A stretch of DNA of 64,000 nucleotides from JBBDIX01 sp050486225 (GTDB lineage Bacteria; Actinomycetota; Nitriliruptoria; Nitriliruptorales; Nitriliruptoraceae), in contig JBJHCV010000006.1 of assembly GCA_050486225.1 (NCBI GenBank), positions 1 through 64,000 on the forward strand. Reading direction: 5' to 3'. Positions 1-9,359 of the stretch are shown here, piece after piece. How positions within the stretch are numbered: the first letter of the stretch is position 1; the number at the start of each line of letters is the position of its first letter. The notes under the pieces were generated by a model that saw only the letters and a list, made by a program, of their open reading frames with translations, was not told the origin of the DNA and ran no database searches. Made by a program: the position numbers and the translations under genes.

Positions 1-87
1 CGACGCCGCCAGCGCGCGCTCGGCCGCCTCACCCCTGTCGAGTTCGAAGCCGTCATCGGCTACAACCGACTGGCCACAGCAGCATGA
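1..87 (+). CDS. IS3-family transposase OrfB, C-terminal fragment (runs off left edge)
   Basis: Only the last 28 codons are in the window, ending in TGA at 85-87. The residues RRRQRALGRLTPVEFEAV followed by a short Ala/Thr tail are the usual end of IS3-family DDE transposases, where an R-x-x-ALG-LTPVEFE-type motif closes the integrase domain. It runs opposite to, and overlaps by 28 bp, the 3' end of the tnsB-like gene. The call rests on a short stretch, so the exact IS group cannot be given. Confidence 0.7.
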   Translation, partial: RRRQRALGRLTPVEFEAVIGYNRLATAA

Positions 88-127
88 CCCCGCACAACCA
101 CCATCAACCAGAGTCTGGGCAGACCCA
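1..127 (+). mobile_element. Right end of an IS3-type insertion sequence
   Basis: After the transposase stop codon comes about 40 bp resembling the ends of actinobacterial IS3 elements, with ATCAACCAGAGTCTGGGCAG at 97-116 and a following ACCCA. The boundary is inferred; the element probably stops near 121-127. The last 15 or so codons of the neighbouring tnsB-like gene are read from this IS sequence on the other strand, so the IS has landed in and truncated tnsB. Confidence 0.5.
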
Positions 128-2024
128 GTTTGCGTTGCACCGCGTTGACGGCTTTGAGGGGTTGCGAGTCGTTGCCGGCGAGCAGTTCCTGCAGGACACC
201 GAGCGCGTCCGACTCGTTGGCGTACAGGTCCGGGTCGGCCTTGGTGAGCGACCATGCGGTGCGCCAGATCGATTCGGAGAAGGGTTTGGTGAGATGCTCG
301 GAGAACACCCATGGCGCGACGACCGTCTTGTCCGTCTCGTGGTCGTACAGCCAGACCTGTCGAAGGTCGTCAGGGTCGTAGTGGATGTTCCACTTGTAGG
401 GGCTTCCGGGCAGCCCCGAATGTTGGTGCCGGTAGGGGCCGAGCTCGTCGGAGTCGTAGGTCATGTTGTTGATGGTGATGCCGAGGTTGCCGACGGTGCG
501 GGTCACGATCGGCAGCAGCCGGAGGTAGGTGTCGTAGTGGATAGGCCGCGGCACGTAGCCGGCTGCCATGACGTGCGCCGCGTATGCCTGGTTGGGTGTC
601 AGTTCCTGGTTTGGGTGCAGCGGGTTGCGCAGGCCGCTGTGCGGGCGTCGCTGCCAGAACGCTGCCACCCACCAGCTGAACAGTTCCTCGAGTTCGCTGA
701 TCGTGTACTTGGCTTTGCTGTCGACGTCGTCGCCCCGGTGGGCGGTGTTGCGGCCCTTGTAGCCGTCGAGATACTGGCAGAACAGCGTGTTGATGCTCCC
801 GAAGGTGCGTTCAATCACGGCCTTGTCCGAGCCTTGATACGGGCGTGCGGGCTGCACCGAAATTCCCAGATGCTCACAGGCACGCAGCATCGAGGTCGAG
901 ACATATGCCTTTCCGCGGTCGACGGCAAACACTTCGGGATACACGACCGGGATTGCGGCAGCCGTCTTCAGACGGTCGTCGAGATCGACAAGGTCGCGCA
1001 GCGGGCTGGACGCATGCGTCGCACGTACCCGCTGATCCCAACCGTCACGCATCTGTTCAGGGCACATGGTGCGCATCAGCAGCCGGGCGATGTCTGAACG
1101 GTTCGGTGCTTCTGCGGTGAACACCCAGCCGACGATGGAACGTGTCGCGATGTCGATGGCCATCGTCAGTTCGACGGCACCGGCCTTGCCGCTCGGATAC
1201 ACCGCCAACACGTCCAGCCGGTTCGTGTCCGCCTGCACCCATTCGCCAGGCCGGGTGGCGCGTTGCGGCGTGAACGACCCGTCTGGGCGTCGATTCGTAC
1301 GGCGTGTGGTCGCTTCAGCCTGGCCGTAGGTCCGGTGAGCAAGCGCCCAGTAGTAGCGGCGCAGTGTCCGATCTGACGGGATGTTCTCGACCCCTTCTTC
1401 CGTGAGGCGGCGCACCGCCCGGTTGATGGTTGCCTGGGCCTTAACCGTCGACGCGTTCCGGGTCCGCATGATCTCGTCACGCAGGACGTCGACGACCTCA
1501 GCCGGAGCGCGCGACAGCGGTGAGGTGGTGCGATGGCGGCGCTTGTCGACCAGCCCCCACGGTCCTGCCTTCTGCAGAGCCTCGATCCAGCTGAACAACG
1601 TGCGAGGCGCCACGGGCCGGCCCGCCTCGGCCAGCTCTTTCGACTTGGCCTCGACCCGTTGCACCAGCGTCGTCGAAGCCGGGTCATAGCAGGCACGCGG
1701 CTTGGAATCCGGGTCATCGATCGGGGTGCCCTCGAGGATTTCGTGCAGGTGTGCCAGCTTCCAGTCGACCTGTGCACGGTGCTCCTCGGGCACCTGATCG
1801 ATCAGGCTAAACGGCACAAACGGGCTGACCGGCTCGTCACCGATGACGTTCCACCGCTGCAGAATCTCCGAAACCGCCACAACGCCGCGGCCTTCATCGG
1901 CCTTGTCGCGAAGATCTGCGAGCAGGATCCCGTCAAAGTTGTCGCGTAGCCCGACGACCTGCCAGGCGACACCGTCCGGGTCGACCACGACGTTGCCGAT
2001 ACTCAACGTTGGACGTCGTTTCAT
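60..2024 (-). CDS. tnsB: TnsB-like DDE transposase, C-terminus replaced by IS sequence
   Basis: This is the strand-transfer transposase of a Tn7-like heteromeric transposase (Mu/TnsB branch of the retroviral-integrase superfamily). An N-terminal winged-helix region precedes an integrase core with candidate catalytic residues D266 (VQADTNRLD), D369 (FAVDRGKAY) and E405 (AVIERTFG), then a beta-barrel-like C-terminal domain. The chosen ATG at 2024 has GGAGG five to six bases upstream and overlaps the tnsA stop as ATGA; an in-frame ATG at 2036 lacks such support. The protein would be 654 aa. The last roughly 15 residues (LMVVVRGHAAVASRL) come from IS3 end sequence, so the native C-terminus, which in Tn7 contacts TnsC, is probably missing. 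No tnsC is in the window. Confidence 0.8.
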   Translation of the reverse strand: MKRRPTLSIGNVVVDPDGVAWQVVGLRDNFDGILLADLRDKADEGRGVVAVSEILQRWNVIGDEPVSPFVPFSLIDQVPEEHRAQVDWKLAHLHEILEGTPIDDPDSKPRACYDPASTTLVQRVEAKSKELAEAGRPVAPRTLFSWIEALQKAGPWGLVDKRRHRTTSPLSRAPAEVVDVLRDEIMRTRNASTVKAQATINRAVRRLTEEGVENIPSDRTLRRYYWALAHRTYGQAEATTRRTNRRPDGSFTPQRATRPGEWVQADTNRLDVLAVYPSGKAGAVELTMAIDIATRSIVGWVFTAEAPNRSDIARLLMRTMCPEQMRDGWDQRVRATHASSPLRDLVDLDDRLKTAAAIPVVYPEVFAVDRGKAYVSTSMLRACEHLGISVQPARPYQGSDKAVIERTFGSINTLFCQYLDGYKGRNTAHRGDDVDSKAKYTISELEELFSWWVAAFWQRRPHSGLRNPLHPNQELTPNQAYAAHVMAAGYVPRPIHYDTYLRLLPIVTRTVGNLGITINNMTYDSDELGPYRHQHSGLPGSPYKWNIHYDPDDLRQVWLYDHETDKTVVAPWVFSEHLTKPFSESIWRTAWSLTKADPDLYANESDALGVLQELLAGNDSQPLKAVNAVQRKLGLPRLWLMVVVRGHAAVASRL

Positions 2025-2746
2025 GTTGTCCTCCACACGGGCGTGTCGTCGCTGAGCACGGCATGGTCAAGATCGGCAGCAAGTTCTTGTCGCCACAGCA
2101 GATGAAAGACGGTGGCACGCGTCACGGCAGTGCCGCCGGCCTCGTCGACGAGCCGTCCAAGCGCAACGGGCTGTCCGGCTGCATCCAGCACCGCGGGCCG
2201 GCAAGGATCGAATGCTGCGACAGGCCGGCGGTAGCCCGCCAGCCACTCCAGGTTGTCCAACAGCGGCTGCGGCGGTTCGTGCATGACGCGATAGCCCCAG
2301 CCGGCCTGTGCCGCCGCCTGCCGGGTGATGTCGAACGTGAGGGCGTCGCGTTCCTTGACGCCATCCTTGAGTCGGATGTCGATCACCTCGCCCGAGCCAT
2401 CGGAGCGCCGGACAAACACATCCGGTGCATGACGTCGTGGCTTGTCGGCGTACCAGTGCAGCCAGAACGGCTGCGTCGCGAACCTGATCACCGTCGCATC
2501 GAAGTCCAACAGCACAAGATTGCGCCGTTCGAGCCACGACTCGTACGCAACCAGCCGTTGGCTCGACACCGAGTAATACGAGCCGGGGAAGTAGCGCTGC
2601 CCGCGATACACCGCCGGGCGACGCACCGGCTCGACCCCTTCGAACTCGTGGTCGGCGACCGCAGCGAGCGGCTTCCGGAGAACCGTTCGGGCTTTGCCGA
2701 GATACTCGACTTCGAACCCGTCAAACACGTCTGTTGATGTGCCCAA
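2021..2746 (-). CDS. tnsA: TnsA-like heteromeric transposase endonuclease subunit
   Basis: In Tn7-like elements TnsA cuts the 5' ends of the transposon and works as a complex with TnsB. The 241-aa product has a restriction-like (PD-(D/E)xK) fold signature: E69 in AYESWLE, D109 in RHAPDVFV, and a third motif VIDIRL at 122-126. The lysine expected in Tn7 TnsA (QxK) is replaced by R125 here; actinobacterial TnsA-like proteins commonly have D-x-R at this place, so it may still be active. It is the first gene of a leftward tnsA-tnsB operon and overlaps tnsB by 4 bp. Confidence 0.75.
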   Translation of the reverse strand: MGTSTDVFDGFEVEYLGKARTVLRKPLAAVADHEFEGVEPVRRPAVYRGQRYFPGSYYSVSSQRLVAYESWLERRNLVLLDFDATVIRFATQPFWLHWYADKPRRHAPDVFVRRSDGSGEVIDIRLKDGVKERDALTFDITRQAAAQAGWGYRVMHEPPQPLLDNLEWLAGYRRPVAAFDPCRPAVLDAAGQPVALGRLVDEAGGTAVTRATVFHLLWRQELAADLDHAVLSDDTPVWRTT

Positions 2747-2823
2747 ACCCCAACTCCGCCCCGCAACACCAAAGAGATATCGGGTAGCAAACCTTGGATA
2801 ATTCCGCTAGACAAGACGCCATT

Positions 2824-3222
2824 ATGGATGATAAATCACATGTCATAGAAAGCATGACGGCCGACAAACGTCAGGTCGCCGACCAGATTGGACGGCACCT
2901 GTTCGGCCGTGCCGCACGGCTACGGATCGCCCTGTGGGTGCGTCACGAACCCGGCAGGTTCTGGCAACAACGCGTCGCCGACGGCGCACGGGTGCGCCCC
3001 CAGTACGTCCGTGGCGAACTCGCGCACCTGGCTGCCCTCGGCATGGTCGAACCGATCGACAACAACGATCCTGGCGACCCGAGAAACTTCTACCGCCGTG
3101 TCGAACACCCCCTGTGGGACGTCATCGACCACGTCCACGACGCACTCGACACGCTCACTGAACCCGGCGACGAGCCGCACCTGCAATCCATCAGCGGCGC
3201 GTACACCGTCACACGCCGGTAG
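2824..3222 (+). CDS. Winged helix-turn-helix regulator-like protein
   Basis: A protein of about 132 aa with a predicted winged-helix fold: a basic N-terminal helix, then RIALWVRHEPGRFWQQR and PQYVRGELAHLAALGMVEPI, which read as the recognition part of an ArsR/MarR/PadR-like DNA-binding domain, followed by an acidic tail. It sits upstream of and codirectional with hsdM and may regulate the restriction operon, though that is inferred from position. The start is uncertain: TTG 2794, ATG 2824 and ATG 2854 are all in frame and none has a strong ribosome-binding site. The DNA just upstream (2750-2850) is unusually A+T-rich for the window. Confidence 0.6.
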   Translation: MDDKSHVIESMTADKRQVADQIGRHLFGRAARLRIALWVRHEPGRFWQQRVADGARVRPQYVRGELAHLAALGMVEPIDNNDPGDPRNFYRRVEHPLWDVIDHVHDALDTLTEPGDEPHLQSISGAYTVTRR

Positions 3223-3392
3223 CGTCACCCATCGAGGGGCATCACCCGACCTGCGGCTTGGGAGAGTCGACGGACGGGCCAGTTCTTCCACCTGCTGCGC
3301 ACGCAGACCAACGGCGACGTGCGGTGTCGCACACGCCATCTAGCGTGCACACCGGCCCGCACGCGCAGCAGCGGGGCACGCAGGAGGCTCGG

Positions 3393-4970
3393 ATGGCAGC
3401 AGCACGACCCGCAAAAGACATCGACATCGAAGCACAGCTGTGGGCAGCCGCAGATGCGCTTCGCGGCTCGATGGATGCCTCTGAATACAAGAACGTCGTG
3501 CTCGGCCTGATCTTCCTCAAGTATGTCTCCGACGCGTTCGAAGCCCGCCGCACCGAACTCGACGCCGCGATCCGTGACCCAGACCACGACCTATACTTCG
3601 ACGACTACGAGGTCGGCAAACAAGTCGTGCTCGACGACCGCGACCGCTACGCCGAACGCAACGTGTTCTGGGTCCCTGAACAGGCACGGTGGCCCAACAT
3701 CCAGAACAGCGCCAAACAGCCCAACATCGGCGAGCTCATAGACGAAGCGATGCTCGCCATCGAAAATGACAACGACCGGCTCAAAGGCGTCCTACCGATC
3801 GTCTATGCCAACCCAACCCTCGACAAACGTCGGCTCGGAGAAGTCGTCGACCTGATCTCGGGCATCGGATTCGACGACATCGACAAAGACCGCGACATCC
3901 TCGGCCGCGTCTACGAATACTTCCTTCTCAAGTTCGACATGGCCTACGGCCGGGCCGCCGGTGAGTTCTACACCCCACGCGATGTTGTCGAACTCCTCGT
4001 CGAGATGGTCGAACCCTACGAAGGGCGCGTGTACGACCCCTGCTGCGGCTCCGGCGGGATGTTCGTCCAATCGGCCCGATTCGTTGAAGCCCACGGCGGC
4101 TCCGTCGACGACATCGCCGTTTACGGCCAAGAATCCAACCCCACTACCTGGAAACTCGCCAAGATGAACCTTGCCCTCAAAGGCATCGAGGCCAACCTCG
4201 GCGATCAATGGGCCGACACCTTCGCAAACCCGCTCCACCCCGACCTCAAAGCCGACTTCATCCTCTCCAACCCGCCCTACAACATCGACTCCTGGCACCG
4301 CGTCGAAGACGACCCCCGCTGGAAATACGGAGTCCCACCCGCACGAAACTCCAACTACGGCTGGATGCAACACATCCTCCACCACCTCGCACCAGGCGGA
4401 ACCGCCGGCGTCGTCATGGCCAACGGAACACTCACCACCGAACAATCCGGCGAACACCACATCCGCCGCAAAATGCTCGAAGACAACGTCGTCGACTGCA
4501 TCATCACTCTGCCGTCACAGCTCTTCTACACCACCCAAATCCCCGTTAGCCTCTGGTTCTTCTCCCGCGCCCGTGACGGCATAAAGAACCAGCGCAAACG
4601 CACCAACGAAATCTTGTTCATCAACGCCCGAGACCTCGGCCAAATGGTCTCACGCACCAACCGAGAACTCACCGACGCCGACATCGCCCAGATCGCCGAC
4701 ACTTACCACGCCTGGCGCGGCACCTCCGAAGACCCCTACTCCGACCAATCCGGCTTCTGCCGCTCCGTCCCACTCGAAGACATCTGGGCACACGACGGCG
4801 TCCTCACCCCAGGCCGCTACGTCGGCATGGCCGACGTGGAGGACGACGGTGAACCGTTTGACGAAAAGATGAACCGACTCGTCGGCGAACTTGCAAACCA
4901 TTTCGAACAAGGCGCGCAACTCGAACAACGCATGCGCCGCAACCTCAAGGAACTCGGCTATGAGCTCTGA
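3393..4970 (+). CDS. hsdM: Type I restriction-modification system, DNA methyltransferase subunit HsdM
   Basis: N6-adenine methyltransferase subunit that, with HsdS, forms the modification enzyme, and with HsdR the restriction complex. The 525-aa product has the HsdM N-terminal helical domain (residues 8-160, including VVLGLIFLKYVSDAF), SAM-binding motif I DPCCGSGG at 215-222, and catalytic motif IV NPPY at 293-296. The ATG at 3393 is preceded by CAGGAGG eight bases upstream; an upstream in-frame extension to 3258 lacks family similarity. It overlaps hsdS by 11 bp. The coding strand is markedly C- and A-rich, unlike hsdR. Confidence 0.95.
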   Translation: MAAARPAKDIDIEAQLWAAADALRGSMDASEYKNVVLGLIFLKYVSDAFEARRTELDAAIRDPDHDLYFDDYEVGKQVVLDDRDRYAERNVFWVPEQARWPNIQNSAKQPNIGELIDEAMLAIENDNDRLKGVLPIVYANPTLDKRRLGEVVDLISGIGFDDIDKDRDILGRVYEYFLLKFDMAYGRAAGEFYTPRDVVELLVEMVEPYEGRVYDPCCGSGGMFVQSARFVEAHGGSVDDIAVYGQESNPTTWKLAKMNLALKGIEANLGDQWADTFANPLHPDLKADFILSNPPYNIDSWHRVEDDPRWKYGVPPARNSNYGWMQHILHHLAPGGTAGVVMANGTLTTEQSGEHHIRRKMLEDNVVDCIITLPSQLFYTTQIPVSLWFFSRARDGIKNQRKRTNEILFINARDLGQMVSRTNRELTDADIAQIADTYHAWRGTSEDPYSDQSGFCRSVPLEDIWAHDGVLTPGRYVGMADVEDDGEPFDEKMNRLVGELANHFEQGAQLEQRMRRNLKELGYEL

Positions 4971-6099
4971 CGGGTGGGAGAAACTAACCCTCGACGCGGT
5001 TGCGCAATACCACAACGGTCGTGCGACGAAACCTTCAGAAGCACGGGACGACGGGATGCTCGTCGTCAAGATCCGCGAACTAAATTCGGGGGTCTCCGAG
5101 AAGAGCGTTCGGGTAAATCCAGGTGCCGTGGAGGAGAAGCACACGATTCGTGACGGCGACCTGCTCTTCGCCTGGTCAGCGTCAGTCGGGATCTACATCT
5201 GGCGCGGAGAAGAGGCAGCGCTGAATCAGCACATCTTCAAGGTTCAGGCAAAATCCGGCACCGATCAGAGGTTCCTGCGCTACCTGTTGGAGTACGAGCT
5301 TCAGGCACTGCTCAGTGCGGCCGCGGAGCGCCAAACGACTATGGGGCACGTGCGCAAGGCCGACCTCGCCCGGCTGACATGCCACAGGCCGCCAATCCAA
5401 GAGCAGCGCGCTATCGCCGAGGTACTCGGCGCCCTCGACGACCGAATCGAGTGGTGCACAGCTACATCCGAGTTGCTCGAGTCGCTACTGCGTGTACTGA
5501 TTGCTGGAGACGATGAAGTTGTCCCGGTCGCTGAACTTGCCCGTTACGTGAACGGTGGCGCGTATACCAAGCAGGCCGACGGAACAGGGCGTCTCGTCAT
5601 TCGCATAGCTGAACTAAATTCGGGGATTAGTTCAAGTTCCAAGTATGCGTCCATAGACGCCCCTCCAGAGCGCACTGCGTATCCGGGGGACATTCTGTTC
5701 TCATGGTCGGCAACTCTCGATGTCTACCGCTGGGTCGCTGATGAAGCACTTGTAAACCAACACATTTTCAAGGTCGTACCGAACGTTCCATTTCCTCCGT
5801 GGCTCGTATACGGCAAGCTCAAGGAAGCGATGTCTGCCTTCAAGGACATCGCCAGCGATCGCGCTACAACGATGGGTCACATCAAGCGAGGTCATCTGGA
5901 GCAAGTATCCGTTGGAGTCCCCAGCGCCAAACGGCTCGCTGAGATACGCGATCTTGGTGAAGCGCTCTGGGAGCAACATCTGCGCGCGAGTCGAGAACGC
6001 CAAGCCCTTGAGAACGTGCGTTCAGTCTTGCTTCCACGACTGTTGTCCGGGGGCCTACGCATGGAAGACCCGTCCCGTCTGCTGGAGTCGGCTGCATGA
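4960..6099 (+). CDS. hsdS: Type I restriction-modification system, specificity subunit HsdS
   Basis: HsdS fixes the bipartite DNA target of the type I enzyme. The 379-aa product has two target-recognition domains separated by helical spacers. The two domains are clearly related: the first carries VVKIRELNSGVS and GDLLFAWSASVGIYIW with ALNQHIFKV, the second VIRIAELNSGIS and GDILFSWSATLDVYRW with LVNQHIFKV; each half also has a TTMGH motif before its spacer helix. The ATG at 4960 lies inside the end of hsdM with AAGGA upstream. The stop overlaps the hsdR start as ATGA. Target specificity cannot be read from the sequence. Confidence 0.95.
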   Translation: MSSDGWEKLTLDAVAQYHNGRATKPSEARDDGMLVVKIRELNSGVSEKSVRVNPGAVEEKHTIRDGDLLFAWSASVGIYIWRGEEAALNQHIFKVQAKSGTDQRFLRYLLEYELQALLSAAAERQTTMGHVRKADLARLTCHRPPIQEQRAIAEVLGALDDRIEWCTATSELLESLLRVLIAGDDEVVPVAELARYVNGGAYTKQADGTGRLVIRIAELNSGISSSSKYASIDAPPERTAYPGDILFSWSATLDVYRWVADEALVNQHIFKVVPNVPFPPWLVYGKLKEAMSAFKDIASDRATTMGHIKRGHLEQVSVGVPSAKRLAEIRDLGEALWEQHLRASRERQALENVRSVLLPRLLSGGLRMEDPSRLLESAA

Positions 6100-9000
6100 C
6101 GTATTTGGGCGAGTCTGAGATTGAGCGGTGGCTCCATGAGGAGGTGCTGGTTGATCTTGGCTGGTCCGCGTTGCACGGAAATGACATTGCGCCGAGTGCT
6201 GCAGGGGAGGAGCGGGGCTCGTACGGCGATGTGGTGTTGCGGGGGAGGCTTGAGGCTGCGGTTGAGCGCCTGAATCCTGATATCCCGTCGGCGCAGCGCG
6301 CCGAGGCGGTTCGTCAGCTTGTGCGGACGCAGTCGCAGAATCTGGCGGAGGACAACGCTGCTGTACACCGGATGCTGGTTGATGGGGTGGCGGTTCAAGT
6401 CAGCGACCAGGGTGTTCGTCGGTCTCGCACGGTCCGCTTTCTGAATTTCGATAACACGGGCGTCAACGACTGGGTAATGGTCGGTCAGCTTCGTGTGACT
6501 GAGACTGTGGGCGGGGTTGAACACACGCGTCGTCCCGATGTAGTCGGGTTCGTCAATGGGTTGCCGCTCGTGGTGCTCGAGTTGAAGTCCGCGTCGGATG
6601 AGCGTGCGTCGACAGAGGCGGGTTGGCGGCAGTTCCAGACATACAAGACCGAGATTCCGTCGCTGTTTCGCTACAACACAGCCTTGGTGTCGTCGGATGG
6701 GACGGACGCGATTGCAGGATCGTTGACGGCTGGGTTCGAGCATTTCGCACCGTGGAAGACGATCGACGGTACGGACGAGTCGCGGCAGGGCCTGTCGTCG
6801 CTGGAGGTGTTGGCGCGCGGGATGCTTGACCCTGGTCGGCTGTTGATGCTGCTGCGGGACTACACGGCGTTTTCGGATGAACGGTCCGGGCTGGTCAAAC
6901 GGATAGCGAAGTATCACCAGTTCTGGGCGGTGGAGAAGGCGGTCGCGTCGACCTTGCAAGCCGTTGAGGGCGATGGCCGGGCAGGGGTGGTGTGGCACAC
7001 GCAAGGTTCGGGCAAGAGTTTCGAGATGCACTGTTACGCCGCGAAGATCATGCGGCATCCGCAGATGAACAATCCGACGGTCGTGCTGCTCACGGATCGC
7101 AACGACCTTGACGACCAACTCCACGACGAGGTGTTCCTGCCGTCGGTGGCACGCGGATTCCTACCGGAGACGCCACGCAAAGCTACGACAAGGCAGCATC
7201 TGCGTGAGCTGCTGGCTCGCCAGTCGGGCGGAATTGTGTTCACCACAATCCAAAAGTTCGCTCCCGGCGCCGATCACGACGAGATGCCGCTGCTGACCGA
7301 CCGTTCCAACGTTGTGGTCGTCGCCGATGAGGCGCACCGGTCCCAGTACGACTTCATCGATGGTTTCGCGCGTCACATGCGCGATGCACTGCCAAACGCG
7401 ACATTCCTCGGGTTCACCGGCACACCGATCGACGCTGATGACAAGTCCACAGTCGCGGTGTTTGGTGACTACATCGACATCTACGACATCACCGATGCGA
7501 TCGAGGACGGTGCAACGGTCCCTATCTACTACGAGTCACGACTGGTAAAGGTTGAACTTCCGCAGGACGTGGCCGAACGGATCGACACCGAAGTAGACCA
7601 GGCGCTTGAGGAAGTTGCGCCCTACGAGGCTGAGAAGGCCAAGAAGCGTTGGGCGCAGGTCGAAGCGATCGTTGGCACACCTGAGCGCATCGCCGAAGTC
7701 GCACGAGACCTCGTTGAGCATTGGGAGCAGCGCCGCGAGATTCTTGCCGGCAAGGGCATGATCGTGGTGATGTCGCGTGACATCGCGGTCAAGATGTACG
7801 ACGCCATCGTCGGGCTACGGCCCGACTGGCACGACAACGCTGACGAGCACGGCAAGATCAAGGTCATCATGACCGGCTCAGCATCCGATCCGACACATTT
7901 CCAGCCCCACGTGCGATCAAAGCAAGCACGTGGCGACATCAAACAGCGGGCGAAGAACCCCGAGGATCCGCTCGAGCTGGTCATTGTGGTTGACATGTGG
8001 CTCACCGGGTTCGACGCACCGTCGATGCACACGATGTACATCGACAAGCCCATGAAGGCTCACGGGCTGATGCAGGCGATTGCCCGGGTCAACAGGACCT
8101 ACAAGGAAAAACCGGCCGGGCTCGTGGTCGACTACATCGGTATTACCGACAACCTGCGCCGCGCAATCGCGAACTACTCGAAACGCGATCAGGACAAGGT
8201 CGGCGTCGACATCGAACAGGGTGCGCTCGTTCTCCAACGTGAGTTCGAGATCGTTGCCGGCATCCTCAACGGCTACGACTGGCAATCAGCCGTCGAACTG
8301 GCGTCACCCGGCCAACGCGCTGAAGCATTGAAGAATGCGCGTGAGTGGCTCCTTGAACATGACGAGCCGGACGATGACGGTCGCGGCCGCGTCCAACGAT
8401 TCCTTGACCACACACTCGCGCTGGCCAAAGCCCAAGCATTGGCCGGGTCACACCCGCTTGTGCGCCAACTTGCCGACCAGATCGGATATCTGCTGGCGCT
8501 CCGTGCCGCCGTCCTCAAACTGCGATCTGACGCACCGGGCAGTGGGGAAGCGGTCAACGTCGACTCAGTGCTCTCCCAGGTCCTCGCAGCGGCGATCCAT
8601 ACGTCCGGCGTCGTCGACGTGTTCTCGGAAGCGGGCCTTGACCGGCCAGACCTGTCGGTGTTCTCCGAAGAGTTCCTCGAGAACATCCGTAGCCTCGACG
8701 GTTTCGAAAACAGTCGGGTCGAGCTGCTACGCAAACTGCTCGATGAAGAAGTCCAAGCCGTCAGACGCAGCAACGTGGTGCAGTACGAAAAGTTCTCTGC
8801 ACGGCTGCAACGTGCCGTACAGAAATATCGCGCGCGAGCCATCTCCAGTGCGGAAGCGCTCGAACATCTCGTCCAGCTTGCGTTCGACTTCAAAGACGAC
8901 CGGGACAAGGCATCCCAATCGGGTCTCAACGCCGATGAGTGGGCCTTCTACGAGGCTGTCGCCAACCATGGGCCTGCGCTGCTTGAGATGGGTGACGACA

Positions 9001-9227
9001 AACTCAGGGCGCTCGCGACTGAGCTTGTTCTGAAGCTTCGCGAGAAGGTCACCATCGACTGGGACCGCAAACAGTCAGTCCAAGCAGGCATCCGGGCCAC
9101 GGTCAAGACGCTGCTGGCGCAACGTGGCTATCCGCCGGACTATTCGGACGACGCGATCGAGCTCGTCCTCAAGCAGACCGAGATCTTTGCTGAGCAATGG
9201 GTCACAAGCGGCCAAAAGGCCGGCTAG
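6096..9227 (+). CDS. hsdR: Type I restriction endonuclease subunit HsdR
   Basis: ATP-dependent translocase/nuclease subunit of the type I system. The 1043-aa product has a RecB-like nuclease domain with D148 and E162-x-K164 (VVLELKSA), a helicase domain with Walker A QGSGKS (303-308), DEAH box at 411-414, and the motif III-like GFTGTP, followed by the second RecA-like domain and a helical C-terminus that docks on the methyltransferase. The ATG at 6096 overlaps the hsdS stop (ATGA). Length and motifs are complete, so the system looks functional. The first kilobase is G/T-rich on the coding strand, the reverse of hsdM. Confidence 0.95.
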   Translation: MTYLGESEIERWLHEEVLVDLGWSALHGNDIAPSAAGEERGSYGDVVLRGRLEAAVERLNPDIPSAQRAEAVRQLVRTQSQNLAEDNAAVHRMLVDGVAVQVSDQGVRRSRTVRFLNFDNTGVNDWVMVGQLRVTETVGGVEHTRRPDVVGFVNGLPLVVLELKSASDERASTEAGWRQFQTYKTEIPSLFRYNTALVSSDGTDAIAGSLTAGFEHFAPWKTIDGTDESRQGLSSLEVLARGMLDPGRLLMLLRDYTAFSDERSGLVKRIAKYHQFWAVEKAVASTLQAVEGDGRAGVVWHTQGSGKSFEMHCYAAKIMRHPQMNNPTVVLLTDRNDLDDQLHDEVFLPSVARGFLPETPRKATTRQHLRELLARQSGGIVFTTIQKFAPGADHDEMPLLTDRSNVVVVADEAHRSQYDFIDGFARHMRDALPNATFLGFTGTPIDADDKSTVAVFGDYIDIYDITDAIEDGATVPIYYESRLVKVELPQDVAERIDTEVDQALEEVAPYEAEKAKKRWAQVEAIVGTPERIAEVARDLVEHWEQRREILAGKGMIVVMSRDIAVKMYDAIVGLRPDWHDNADEHGKIKVIMTGSASDPTHFQPHVRSKQARGDIKQRAKNPEDPLELVIVVDMWLTGFDAPSMHTMYIDKPMKAHGLMQAIARVNRTYKEKPAGLVVDYIGITDNLRRAIANYSKRDQDKVGVDIEQGALVLQREFEIVAGILNGYDWQSAVELASPGQRAEALKNAREWLLEHDEPDDDGRGRVQRFLDHTLALAKAQALAGSHPLVRQLADQIGYLLALRAAVLKLRSDAPGSGEAVNVDSVLSQVLAAAIHTSGVVDVFSEAGLDRPDLSVFSEEFLENIRSLDGFENSRVELLRKLLDEEVQAVRRSNVVQYEKFSARLQRAVQKYRARAISSAEALEHLVQLAFDFKDDRDKASQSGLNADEWAFYEAVANHGPALLEMGDDKLRALATELVLKLREKVTIDWDRKQSVQAGIRATVKTLLAQRGYPPDYSDDAIELVLKQTEIFAEQWVTSGQKAG

Positions 9228-9359
9228 CTCGCGACCCAACGGTCTTCGGCAACCTCCAGGCAGTAGCCCAAGAGGCCCATTCGTCGTGGGCTTCGAGTTG
9301 ATGTCGCACTGATCCGAGCCCGCCGCTGCACACAACCTCAAGCCATCAGTCCACCATCT

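Noticed and set aside
2747..9300. hsd operon as cargo of the Tn7-like element
   Set aside because: tnsA and tnsB are transcribed leftward, and in Tn7-like elements tnsA lies next to the transposon end. The hsd operon is on the outer side of tnsA, so it is more likely outside the element.
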